From NCBI GenBank assembly GCA_037200445.1, contig JBBCGH010000001.1:3286001-3350000 (forward strand): a stretch of 64,000 nt of DNA, in the 5' to 3' direction. The first letter of the stretch is position 1. Every line of letters starts with the position of its first letter. Below the pieces are notes generated by a model. That model searched no databases. It was not told the DNA's origin and was given only the letters and a program-made list of their open reading frames with translations. Origin of the DNA: Alphaproteobacteria bacterium (GTDB taxonomy: Bacteria > Pseudomonadota > Alphaproteobacteria > Rhizobiales > Xanthobacteraceae). Both the position numbers and the translations under genes were made by a program. Below, one piece after another: positions 54,893 to 62,753 of the stretch.

Positions 54893-55795
54893 CTACAGCG
54901 CGCCTTCGAGGAACAAGAGCGCCTTCGGCCCCGCATAGGCACCGAAGCCCTCGTCGACCGGATCGACCGACCAGAAATGCCCGGCGCCCGGCACCACGAT
55001 GCTGCGCACGAAGAACCCGGCCTGCCGCAGCGCCTTGGAGAACGGCTCGGACTGGGTCTTCGGGTCGGCGATGTCGTCCTCGTGGCCGTAGATCAGCAGG
55101 AAGCGGGGGCCGTTCTTGTCCACGGTCGCATAGCTCATCGGCGAGGCATCGAAATAGACCTTGCGGTTCACCATAGGCGCACCGCCAAGAAGCTTCTCCA
55201 CGATGTTGTCGCGCGGGCGCGTGACGAGATCGTGCTCCCACTGCGCCGCCATGTCGTAGACGCCATAGAAGCCGATGACGGTCTTCACTTTCGCCGACAC
55301 GGCGGCATGCGGATCAGACTTGTATTCGGTCGAGAACAGCGGCTCGTCACCAGCGAGCGCAACCAGCGAGGAGAGATGCGCTCCGGCGCTGTCGCCGATC
55401 ATCCCGATCCGCTCGGGATCGACGCCGAGCTGGCTTGCATTGGCCCGCACGTATTGCACCGCAGCCTTCGTGTCATAGACCGCGCCGGGCCAAGTCTTCA
55501 CGCCGGGCTTCATCAGCCGGTATTCGATGGCGAAGACCGCATAGCCGTTCCTGGCGAGATACGTGCCCCAGTTTTTGTAGAACTTGCGATCGCCGATCTG
55601 CCAGCCGCCGCCATGCACCCCGACCAGCACCGGCGCCTTCTCGACCCCTTTCGGCAGATAGAGATCGCCGAGCAGCTTCGTGCCGTCGTGCTCGGCGAAC
55701 ACGATGTCGTTGCGGACCGTCACCTCGTATTCGCGCGCGTTCGCTGTCGTCATCATCATCACCGCCGCGAGCGCGGCGCCCCACAGTTTGAGCAT
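54893..55795 (-). CDS. Secreted alpha/beta-hydrolase (carboxylesterase-like)
   Basis: 300 residues. A signal peptide (MLKLWGAALAAVMMMTTANA) is followed by a hormone-sensitive-lipase-like core: the oxyanion-hole motif HGGGW in VGVHGGGWQIGDRK near residue 65, nucleophile elbow GDSAGAH near residue 143, and a late GAGHFW containing the catalytic His. It should hydrolyse an ester in the periplasm; the substrate is unknown. It ends near the ssb control region. Confidence 0.85.
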   Translation of the reverse strand: MLKLWGAALAAVMMMTTANAREYEVTVRNDIVFAEHDGTKLLGDLYLPKGVEKAPVLVGVHGGGWQIGDRKFYKNWGTYLARNGYAVFAIEYRLMKPGVKTWPGAVYDTKAAVQYVRANASQLGVDPERIGMIGDSAGAHLSSLVALAGDEPLFSTEYKSDPHAAVSAKVKTVIGFYGVYDMAAQWEHDLVTRPRDNIVEKLLGGAPMVNRKVYFDASPMSYATVDKNGPRFLLIYGHEDDIADPKTQSEPFSKALRQAGFFVRSIVVPGAGHFWSVDPVDEGFGAYAGPKALLFLEGAL

Positions 55796-56055
55796 GGATC
55801 TCCTCCCGCGCCGCCCGTGTTCTGGCGAGGCTTGGGCGGAATGGTAGCGCGGGGCGCAGATCATCGGCTCCCCGCCGGACGCGGAGCCGCCCTGCGCCTG
55901 GAGGCGAGCGGTTTCGGCCCCGACCTTGCCTTGAGCCGGGGTCCCATCGCAGAAAAAAAGCCGCGGCCATGTCGAGAACGGCCGTTCCCGAACGTCGTGG
56001 GAGTGAAGGGCCCCGCAGGGTCGAACGCACGGGTCAACTCAGGAGGGCGGGCGCC

Positions 56056-57264
56056 ATGAGTCGCTCCTATCGCTGGATCATCGTTGCGGCGGGTGGCCTG
56101 CTCGGCTGCGTCGCGATCGGCGCGATGTTCTCGCTGCCGGTATTCCTGGGCGCCATCACCCGCGACACCGGCTGGTCCGTCACCGGCGTGTCGAGCGCGA
56201 TGACCATCGCGTTTCTCGCGATGGCATCGACCAGCATGGCCTGGGGCAATCTGTCGGACCGCTATGGGACGCGCTTCGTCGTCCTGACCGGCTCCGTGAT
56301 CCTCGCCGTGAGCCTCGCGCTCGCCAGCCAGACGACTTCGCTGCTCGCGTTTCAGCTCACCTTCGGCCTGTTCATCGGCGGCAGCATCTCGGCGATCTTC
56401 GCGCCGATGATGGCTTGCGTCACCGGCTGGTTCGACACGCACCGCAGCCTTGCCGTCTCGCTCGTCTCCGCCGGCATGGGCATGGCGCCGATGACCATGT
56501 CGCCGCTCGCCGCATGGCTCGTCTCGGTCCACGACTGGCGGACCTCGATGCTGATCATCGCGGGCATCGTCGCGGCGGTGATGATCCCGGTGGCGTTCCT
56601 GGTGCGCCGCCCGCCGGCTCTGGAACGCGGAAACGCCGTACCTGTGCCGGGCGATGCGGATACCGGGATGTCGGTCGCGCAGGCATTGAAGTCGCCCCAG
56701 TTCATCACGTTGCTGCTGACCAACTTCTTCTGCTGCGCGACGCATTCCGGCCCGATCATCCACACGGTGAACTATGCGGTGAGCTGCGGCATCCCGCTGA
56801 TCATGGCGGTCTCGATCTACAGCGTGGAAGGGTTCGCGGGCCTCGGCGGCCGCATCGGCTTTGGCCTCGCCGGGGACAAATTCGGCGCAAAGCGAGTTCT
56901 GGTCATCGGCCTGCTGGTCCAGGCGCTGGGCGCGCTTGGCTATCTGGCGGCGCGCGATCTTTCCACGTTCTATGCGGCTGCGGCGCTCTTCGGCTTCGTC
57001 TATGCCGGCACCATGCCGCTCTACGCGGCGATCGCGCGAGAGAACTTTCCCCTGCGCATGATGGGAACGGTCATCGGCGGCATCGCGATGGCGGGCAGCC
57101 TTGGCATGGCGACAGGACCGGTCGCGGGCGGGCTGATCTACGACTCGTTCGCGAGCTACACGTGGCTCTATCTCGGATCGTTCGGCATGGGGATTGGTGC
57201 GTTCCTGATCGCCATGACGTTCAGGCCGTTCCCGAAGGGCCAGGCGGTGCCGGCGGCCGCGTGA
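56056..57264 (+). CDS. Major facilitator superfamily transporter (OFA/MCT-like)
   Basis: 402 residues with 12 predicted helices. MSRSYRWIIVAAGGLLGCVAIGAMFSLPVF, the loop GNLSDRYGTRFV and the second-half FGLAGDKFGAKRV are typical of MFS antiporters of the oxalate/formate-monocarboxylate branch. AGGAGGGCGG upstream of ATG 56056 decides the start. The substrate is likely a small carboxylate; this is inference. Confidence 0.85.
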   Translation: MSRSYRWIIVAAGGLLGCVAIGAMFSLPVFLGAITRDTGWSVTGVSSAMTIAFLAMASTSMAWGNLSDRYGTRFVVLTGSVILAVSLALASQTTSLLAFQLTFGLFIGGSISAIFAPMMACVTGWFDTHRSLAVSLVSAGMGMAPMTMSPLAAWLVSVHDWRTSMLIIAGIVAAVMIPVAFLVRRPPALERGNAVPVPGDADTGMSVAQALKSPQFITLLLTNFFCCATHSGPIIHTVNYAVSCGIPLIMAVSIYSVEGFAGLGGRIGFGLAGDKFGAKRVLVIGLLVQALGALGYLAARDLSTFYAAAALFGFVYAGTMPLYAAIARENFPLRMMGTVIGGIAMAGSLGMATGPVAGGLIYDSFASYTWLYLGSFGMGIGAFLIAMTFRPFPKGQAVPAAA

Positions 57265-57287
57265 GCGTGGGTCGGACACTAACCGCG

Positions 57288-57739
57288 TTAGAATGGAATT
57301 TCGTCGTCTGAGTCGCCCCTTTTCTTAGGTACGCGCGGCGGCTCTATTCGCTTCGGTGTTGTGGGGGGCGGGAGTCGTTTGGTTTCCTGATCCCTCTTCG
57401 AACCCCAAATCACTCGGGCGATGGCGTTAAGGACGTCGAGTACTTTCTTTTCTCAACGGACTCTCCGACTACACCTGCGGCTTCAACCGCCAATGCTGCA
57501 TAGACATCGAAGCGTGTTCGGTCACGGTCGACCTCATGCTGTAGTTCAGTGAGCTTGTTGAAGAGTGAATCGCGCTTGTCTTGCTCGATCTCCAGTTTCC
57601 CGAAAATCTCTCGCAGTTGCTCGATGTGGTGTTGGACCTTGAGCTTGGTCGTGGCATCGAACTGAACCGAATAGCCTTGGACCCGCCGACCTCGCAGATT
57701 CTCATAGATGTCGGCCTCGGATTGCCCAAAATCTCCCAT
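57288..57739 (-). pseudogene. Frameshifted coiled-coil protein with an SSB-type C-terminal tip
   Basis: From ATG 57739 (GGAGG 5 bp upstream) the frame encodes a helical protein, including LKVQHHIEQLREIFGKLEIE and EVDRDRTRFDVYAALAVEAA, and then runs into the stop at 57410. One frame over, the protein continues naturally as KKVLDVLNAIARVIWGSK, a Pro-rich linker, and PKKRGDSDDEIPF followed by TAA at 57290-57288. One added A in the AAAA run near 57450 joins both parts into about 150 residues. The last residues match the acidic tip of this window's SSB ([11 protein letters not shown]). Codon use (AGA, TTA, AAA) differs from neighbours, suggesting transfer. It may be intact if the indel is a sequencing error. 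Confidence 0.65.
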
Positions 57740-57844
57740 CTCGACCTCCGTGTAGGCCTAAACGTAGAGATCACGCCCCTAGGAGGGAAGGACGTTCCCG
57801 CAGGCAATAGTAGCTATTCACACGCTGATATTCATTCGACACGC

Positions 57845-58654
57845 TCAATGCCCAATATCCACCAGTGACCCGCCATCCACCGGCAACTGCACGCCGGTAA
57901 TGAAATTCGCCTCGTCCGAGGCGAGGAACAGCGCGGCGTTCGCCACGTCCCAGGCGGTGCCCATCTTGCGGCGTAGCGGCACGCGCGCGTCGCGCATCGC
58001 CGCGACTTCCGCGCGCGGCTTGCCGGTGTGGCGGGCCCGCGTGTCGACCGCCATCGGCGTGTCCATCAGGCCGGGCAGGATCACGTTGCAGCGGATGCCG
58101 TATTCGGCGTTCTGGATCGCGATCTGCTGGCAGTAGGCGACCATCGCGGACTTCGAGGCCTTGTAGGCGACGTACGGATATTTCTCCCACGCGGCGAGCG
58201 AGGAGATGCCGAGGATCACGCCGGACTTCTGCGCGCGCATGATCGGCAGCACGTGCTTCACCGCCATCACCATGCCGCGCAGGTTCACGGTCAGAACGCG
58301 GTCGAAGGCCTCCTCGGTGATCTCTGTCGGCGGCGCATCGCCGCCCGCGATCGAGAAGCCGACATTGTAGTGCAGGATGTCGATGCGGCCCCACTTCGCC
58401 TTGCAGGCGTCGATCATCTGTTTCATCGAGGCTTCGCGCGTGACGTCCGCCTCGAACGCCTCGCATTCGCCGGCATTGGTCTCCTTCGCGGCCATCGCGG
58501 CGGTTTCTTCCGCCGACTTCACGTCCTTGTCGACACACAGCACCTTCGCGCCTTCCTGCGCGAAGCGGATGACGGTCGCCCGCCCGTTGCCCATGCCGGT
58601 TCCGGGCCCTTGGCCCGCGCCGACCACGATCGCGATCTTGTCTTGAAGGCGCAT
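57845..58654 (-). CDS. Short-chain dehydrogenase/reductase
   Basis: 269 residues. The cofactor loop is VGAGQGPGTGMGNGRA, a variant of TGxxxGxG with an insertion; the catalytic Ser is in ISSLAAWEKY and YxxxK in VAYKASKSAM near residue 160; the C-terminus is VDGGSLVDIG. Probably NAD(P)-dependent oxidation or reduction of an alcohol/ketone, substrate unknown. AAGGAAG upstream of ATG 58654 supports the start. Confidence 0.88.
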   Translation of the reverse strand: MRLQDKIAIVVGAGQGPGTGMGNGRATVIRFAQEGAKVLCVDKDVKSAEETAAMAAKETNAGECEAFEADVTREASMKQMIDACKAKWGRIDILHYNVGFSIAGGDAPPTEITEEAFDRVLTVNLRGMVMAVKHVLPIMRAQKSGVILGISSLAAWEKYPYVAYKASKSAMVAYCQQIAIQNAEYGIRCNVILPGLMDTPMAVDTRARHTGKPRAEVAAMRDARVPLRRKMGTAWDVANAALFLASDEANFITGVQLPVDGGSLVDIGH

Positions 58655-58752
58655 TGTCCGATCTTCCTTGTCAGGTACCCCAAAACGGCACCTTTTCGTT
58701 ATCCGCAATGCGGGTCGCCCCGCCAGCCCCAACCTGGCATGGCTGGCCTCTC

Positions 58753-59274
58753 TCACACGGCGCGTGCGATCCATACCAGACCGCGCCAGTCCCCAAATCC
58801 GTCGTAGTGAGCGGTGAAGTCGCGTGCGGGATCGCGTTCCAGGCGCAGCCGCTCCATCACGGCCTGCGACCTGACATTGTCGGGCGCCGTGTAGGCGAAC
58901 ACCTCTCTTAGTCCGGCTCGCGTGAAGGCGTCGCGGAGCGCAGCGCGCGCCGCCTCTGTGGCGTAGCCGTGGCCCCACGCGCTGCGCATGAGCCGCCAGC
59001 CGACTTCCACGTGCGGTCCGAGCGGGTGTCCGGCCGCCGCCGGCATGACGCCCGCATAACCAAGGAACTGGCCGTCCGAACACTCCAGGGCCCACCGGCA
59101 AAAGCCATACCGGTCGAAAGCTGCCGCATAGCGGTCAAATTTCGCGTCGCTGCGCGCGCGGTCCAATGGACCGCCCAGATCCCAAGTGACCTCGGGATCG
59201 GCGTTCAACGCCGCAAATGCGTCCCGGTCCGCCTCGCACCAGCGGCGCAGGCGCATGCGACCCGTATCGATCAC
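58753..59274 (-). CDS. GNAT-family acetyltransferase (RimJ/RimL type)
   Basis: 173 residues from GTG 59274, whose GTGA overlaps the stop of the preceding GNAT gene; ATG 59256 would drop six residues. TGRMRLRRWCEADRDAFAAL, the acetyl-CoA pyrophosphate-binding region MRSAWGHGYATEAARA and NVRSQAVMERLRL are RimJ/RimL-like. It transfers acetyl from acetyl-CoA to an amine, substrate unknown. Confidence 0.85.
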   Translation of the reverse strand: MIDTGRMRLRRWCEADRDAFAALNADPEVTWDLGGPLDRARSDAKFDRYAAAFDRYGFCRWALECSDGQFLGYAGVMPAAAGHPLGPHVEVGWRLMRSAWGHGYATEAARAALRDAFTRAGLREVFAYTAPDNVRSQAVMERLRLERDPARDFTAHYDGFGDWRGLVWIARAV

Positions 59275-59746
59275 CCCTCGCTCCTGTCCGACCGAAAACG
59301 CAAGGTGACCATGCCGGCTTCCTCGATGCGGTCCTGCAAGGAGACGCCAGCGGCCGCAATCGCCGCAGTCCAGAACGCGTCGGCTTTCACATTGCGCCTG
59401 AAGAACGCGATTTCCCAACGGCCGTAATGGTCTTGTAGAATCTGACGGGCCGCGGACGAACCGTATCCGCGCCGCCGCGCTCGCGGTTCGATGAAAAACT
59501 CCGCGATCGAGAAATCGGTCTCGCGCCCCGACGGGGACCATCGATTGACCAGCGCAAACCCGATAACATCCCGCCAGCCTCGATGGCATAGGGCCACCTG
59601 CCGGGATCGGTCCAATACGCCTCGAAGTGCTGGGACGCTTCCTCGCCCGCACCAGGTCCGGACAACTCGTCGAGATACTGTCGCATTTGCGCTCGAAGGA
59701 CCGGTTTTGCACCGATCCCGGCAGTTCGAATTCGAACGGGCATCAT
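59271..59746 (-). pseudogene. GNAT acetyltransferase gene with a single-base frameshift
   Basis: The N-terminal part MMPVRIRTAGIGAKPVLRAQ to GRWPYAIEAGG is in one frame, and the C-terminal part DVIGFALVNRWSPSGRETDF with FIEPRARRRGYGSSAARQIL (acetyl-CoA-binding helix) is in another. Adding one G to the GGG near 59574 joins them as AGGDVIGF and yields a normal 158-residue GNAT. Either a recent pseudogene or a base-calling error. Its stop overlaps the next GNAT start. Confidence 0.75.
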
Positions 59747-59896
59747 CCTGGGCGTTCGCCAAAACCGTGCCCGGTGCTGTCCCCGGCTGTGCTCTGGTTT
59801 CCGAATGCGTACCGGACGGCTATCTTGTGGACGGAACCTTGGCGCATGCCCGCTTTGCAGTCGAATACAAGGTATGTTGGGCCCCGCCTTTGCTTT

Positions 59897-59938
59897 AGAC
59901 TGCTTTCGCGAGACTGCTTTTGCGAGACTGCTTTCGCG
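59897..59938. repeat. Three tandem 14-bp repeats
   Basis: AGACTGCTTTCGCG occurs three times in a row (59897-59910, 59911-59924 with one C-to-T change, 59925-59938), directly upstream of the radical SAM gene. The unit is not a multiple of three and the array sits in the leader, suggesting slippage in non-coding DNA. Confidence 0.85.
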
Positions 59939-59966
59939 TTCCATGGGACGCGGCACGGGGCACGTG

Positions 59967-61727
59967 ATGCCGACCCAGGCTTTCAAGGCGATCCTGATCA
60001 AGCCGTCGCATTATGACGACGATGGCTACGTGATCCAGTGGCGGCGGTCGCTCGTTCCGTCCAACAGCCTCGCCAGCGTTCACGGCCTCCTCACCGACTG
60101 CAAGACCGCGCAGGTGCTCGGCCCCGACGTGGACATCCAGGTCGAGGCGGTCGACGAGTGCAACACCGTCATCCGGGTCAAAACGATCATCAAGTCGATC
60201 CGCGAAGCCGGCGCAGGTTTCGTCGGGCTGGTCGGCGTGCAGTCGAACCAGTTCCCGCGCGCGCTCGATCTCGCGCGCCAGATCCGCGCCGCCGGCATTC
60301 CGGTGGTGCTCGGCGGATTCCATGTCAGCGGCTGCCTCGCGATGCTGCCGGAGCTGCCCGCCGATATCAAGGAAGCGGTGGACCTCGGCGTCGTCCTCTA
60401 TGCCGGTGAAGGTGAAGGCCGCCTCGAGGAACTGCTGCGCGACCTGCACGCCGGCACGCCCAAGGCGATCTACAACTACCTCTCCGCCATGCCGGACATG
60501 GCGCGGGCCACGCTCCCGATCCTGCCGCGCGAGACCGTGACGCGCGTTGCGGGTCACTACACGAGCTTCGACGCTGGCCGCGGCTGCCCGTTCCAGTGCT
60601 CGTTCTGCACGATCATCAACGTGCAGGGCCGCAAGTCGCGCTACCGCACGCCGGACGACGTCGAGGAAATCGTCCGCACCAATGCCAAGCAGGGCATCAC
60701 GCGCTTTTTCGTGACCGACGACAATTTCGCCCGCAACAAGAACTGGGAAGCCATCATCGATCGCCTGATCGAGTTACGCGAACGGCATGGTTTCAAGATC
60801 CGCCTGCTGTTGCAGGTCGACACGCTGTGCCACCGCATCCCCGGCTTCATCGAGAAGTGTGCGCGCGCCGGCTGCACCGCCGTGTTCATCGGGCTGGAGA
60901 ACATCAATCCCGAATCCCTGATGGGGACCAAGAAGCGGCAGAACAAGATCTGGGAATACCGCGAGATGCTGCAGGCGTGGCGCCGGCACAAGGTGATGAC
61001 CTATGCGGGCTACATCCTCGGCTTCCCGACCGACACGCCGGAATCGATCGCGCGCGACATCGAGATCATCAAGCAGGAGCTGCCGGTCGACATCCTCGAG
61101 TTCTTCTTCCTGACGCCCCTGCCCGGCTCGGAAGATCACAAGCGGCTGCTGACGAACGGGGTGGCGATGGACCCCGACATGAACAAGTACGACCTTGAGC
61201 ACGCCTGCACCGGCCATGCCCGCATGTCGAAAGCCGAATGGGAGGGCGTCTATCGGGATGCTTGGCTTCGCTACTACACCGACGAGCACGTCGAGACGAT
61301 CATGCGGCGCGCCGTCGTGTCCGGCATCAACCGCACGAAGGTGCTCGACTCGTTGGTCGGCTTCTCTGGCGCGTCCCTGATCGAGGGGGTGCACCCGCTG
61401 CAATTCGGCTTCGTGCGGCGCAAGGTGCGGACGCAGCGCCGCTCCGGCCTGCCGATCGTCAATCCGCTGATCTTCTACCCGTGGAGGATCATGGACGGCC
61501 TCACGGTGGCGGCGAGGTGGACCAGGCGGATCGTGCGCTATCGCCGCATGATGAAGCGCGTGAAGAACGATCCGGCCGCGATGTCCTACACCGACCTCGC
61601 GCTCACGCCGGCGGTACAGGGCGCCGAGGATCATTTCGTGCAGTACTACGCCGACAAGCTTCCGCACACCCACGGCGCGCCGGTGAAACGCGACGAAGCC
61701 GCGCACGAGGTCGTGGCGGCTGAGTAG
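59967..61727 (+). CDS. B12-binding-type radical SAM enzyme
   Basis: 586 residues from ATG 59967 (GGGG 7 bp upstream); an in-frame ATG at 59943 is possible. An N-terminal cobalamin-binding-like Rossmann region (to about residue 190; VGLVGVQSNQFPRALDLARQ, VVLGGFHVSG) precedes the radical SAM core with Cys207, Cys211 and Cys214 in RGCPFQCSFC. The SAM-binding GLENINPESLMG and a long C-terminal extension follow. Such enzymes methylate or rearrange unactivated carbons; relatives act in hopanoid, bacteriochlorophyll or natural-product pathways. No dedicated partner genes adjoin, so the substrate is open. Confidence 0.85.
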   Translation: MPTQAFKAILIKPSHYDDDGYVIQWRRSLVPSNSLASVHGLLTDCKTAQVLGPDVDIQVEAVDECNTVIRVKTIIKSIREAGAGFVGLVGVQSNQFPRALDLARQIRAAGIPVVLGGFHVSGCLAMLPELPADIKEAVDLGVVLYAGEGEGRLEELLRDLHAGTPKAIYNYLSAMPDMARATLPILPRETVTRVAGHYTSFDAGRGCPFQCSFCTIINVQGRKSRYRTPDDVEEIVRTNAKQGITRFFVTDDNFARNKNWEAIIDRLIELRERHGFKIRLLLQVDTLCHRIPGFIEKCARAGCTAVFIGLENINPESLMGTKKRQNKIWEYREMLQAWRRHKVMTYAGYILGFPTDTPESIARDIEIIKQELPVDILEFFFLTPLPGSEDHKRLLTNGVAMDPDMNKYDLEHACTGHARMSKAEWEGVYRDAWLRYYTDEHVETIMRRAVVSGINRTKVLDSLVGFSGASLIEGVHPLQFGFVRRKVRTQRRSGLPIVNPLIFYPWRIMDGLTVAARWTRRIVRYRRMMKRVKNDPAAMSYTDLALTPAVQGAEDHFVQYYADKLPHTHGAPVKRDEAAHEVVAAE

Positions 61728-61740
61728 CGGCGCATCGGGC

Positions 61741-61956
61741 CCCAGCCGCGCGCTTGCGGATCTCCGCGAGGCTGCCTTCGAAGTAAAAGGCCGCGACGGA
61801 CAAGTCGTCGCACTCCCCGTCGAGGATCGCCCGGCAACCGTCGAGCGCATCGCCAAGGCTCACGTAACTTCCCGGCCGCTTGGTCCAGGGCTCGGCGTAG
61901 AAGAACGGCTGGCCGAAGAAATTCTGCAGCTTACGGGCGCGCGCCAGCGTCACATC
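61741..61956 (-). pseudogene. C-terminal fragment of an F1-ATPase beta-like protein
   Basis: On the minus strand, TLARARKLQNFFGQPFFYAE, then RPGSYVSLGDALDGCRAILD and ECDDLSVAAFYFEGSLAEIR align in order with the C-terminal helical domain of F-type ATP synthase beta subunits (RARKLQ-FF-QPFFVAE ... LxGCRxILDGE.DDLPE-AFY..G). The N-terminal nucleotide-binding domain is absent. The open frame upstream reaches VNVHMVQRMG at 62109, which adjoins the sigma-factor remnant. No other ATP synthase genes are near. Confidence 0.65.
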
Positions 61957-62097
61957 CGTGGTGTCGGCGTTGGCGAAGCCGTTCGCCGCCCACTGTCGCC
62001 AGCGGCGACGGGCCGGCGAGCAGCGGCACGATCTGGTCGAAGGCAAGCCCCGTGATCGGCGCCACGCTGGTCCGGCGCTGCCCATGCGCTGGACCAT

Positions 62098-62502
62098 GTG
62101 AACGTTGACCGCGTGCGGCGGTTTGCTTCGTCGCTGACGGCGAATGTCCGGCGCTGCGCGAGGTCACGACGCTGTTCTTCGTGCACGAGTGCTCGGCCGC
62201 AGGCGCCTCGCTCGCCACGGCTTCGGCGTCCGCCAATAGGAATCCCTGCGGCGTCTTGCGCCGTAGCACCCGGAACGCCTGGTGCCGCACAGCCAGCCGG
62301 GAAATGCCGCGGGTTCGGCAAGACTTGGCATTCCGGCCCACGCGGCGACAAAGGCCTCCTGCACCACGTCCTCGGCCGCCTGGAAGTCGCGGACCAATGT
62401 CAGGGCCGAGCCGTAAACGGCGTGCTGGAAGCGCCGCGTCAGCTCGACGATGGCCTTCACGTCGCCGCCGCGGGCCTGATTGAGCGGTGCTTCCAGTTCC
62501 AT
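62098..62502 (-). pseudogene. Broken ECF-type sigma factor N-terminus
   Basis: From ATG 62502 the frame encodes MELEAPLNQARGGDVKAIVE, LTRRFQHAVYGSALTLVRDF and EDVVQEAFVAAWAGMPSL, a good sigma-70 region 2. Near 62290 the frame breaks (GWLCGT instead of an expected GWLRGIVRHQAF); RHQAFRVLRRK continues in the next frame. Region 4 is lost: a piece reading ALREVTTLFFVHECS appears on the opposite strand at 62151-62195, as if inverted. Remnants AVSDEANRR and VNVHMVQRMG follow. The gene cannot make a working sigma factor. Confidence 0.7.
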
Positions 62503-62730
62503 CGCCGTACCCTCACCGGAAGGTGCCAGGAAGTGGGCGTGGCCTTTAGGGTCGCGCGAACTTCTTTATCTGGGTTGGGGTGACGAGCCGACCTTTTCGA
62601 CCTTGTTTTCGTGTCCTCGGGGCCTATTTTTCGGGCGTCGGTGCCCTGATCGGCACCGATTTCGTTATCCACAGCGCGTCTCGTCCTGCCGGTCCGGCCA
62701 TGCAAAAAGCTGGGCTGGCGAAAAACTCGT

Positions 62731-62745
62731 GTTCTCATTATGTTC
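62731..62745. promoter_or_regulatory. LexA (SOS) box upstream of uvrA
   Basis: GTTC-TCATTAT-GTTC matches GTTC-N7-GTTC exactly and ends 8 bp before the uvrA ATG. The position over the translation start region implies either a short leader or a block to elongation. Confidence 0.8.
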
Positions 62746-62753
62746 CGGGACTC

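Noticed and set aside
57443-57457. Programmed -1 frameshift in the SSB-tip gene
   Set aside because: The zero-frame codons GAG AAA AGA do not form a standard X-XXY-YYZ slippery heptamer and no downstream pseudoknot is evident; a one-base indel is simpler.
59897-59938. CRISPR-like array
   Set aside because: Three 14-bp units are directly abutting, without spacers; simple tandem repeat.
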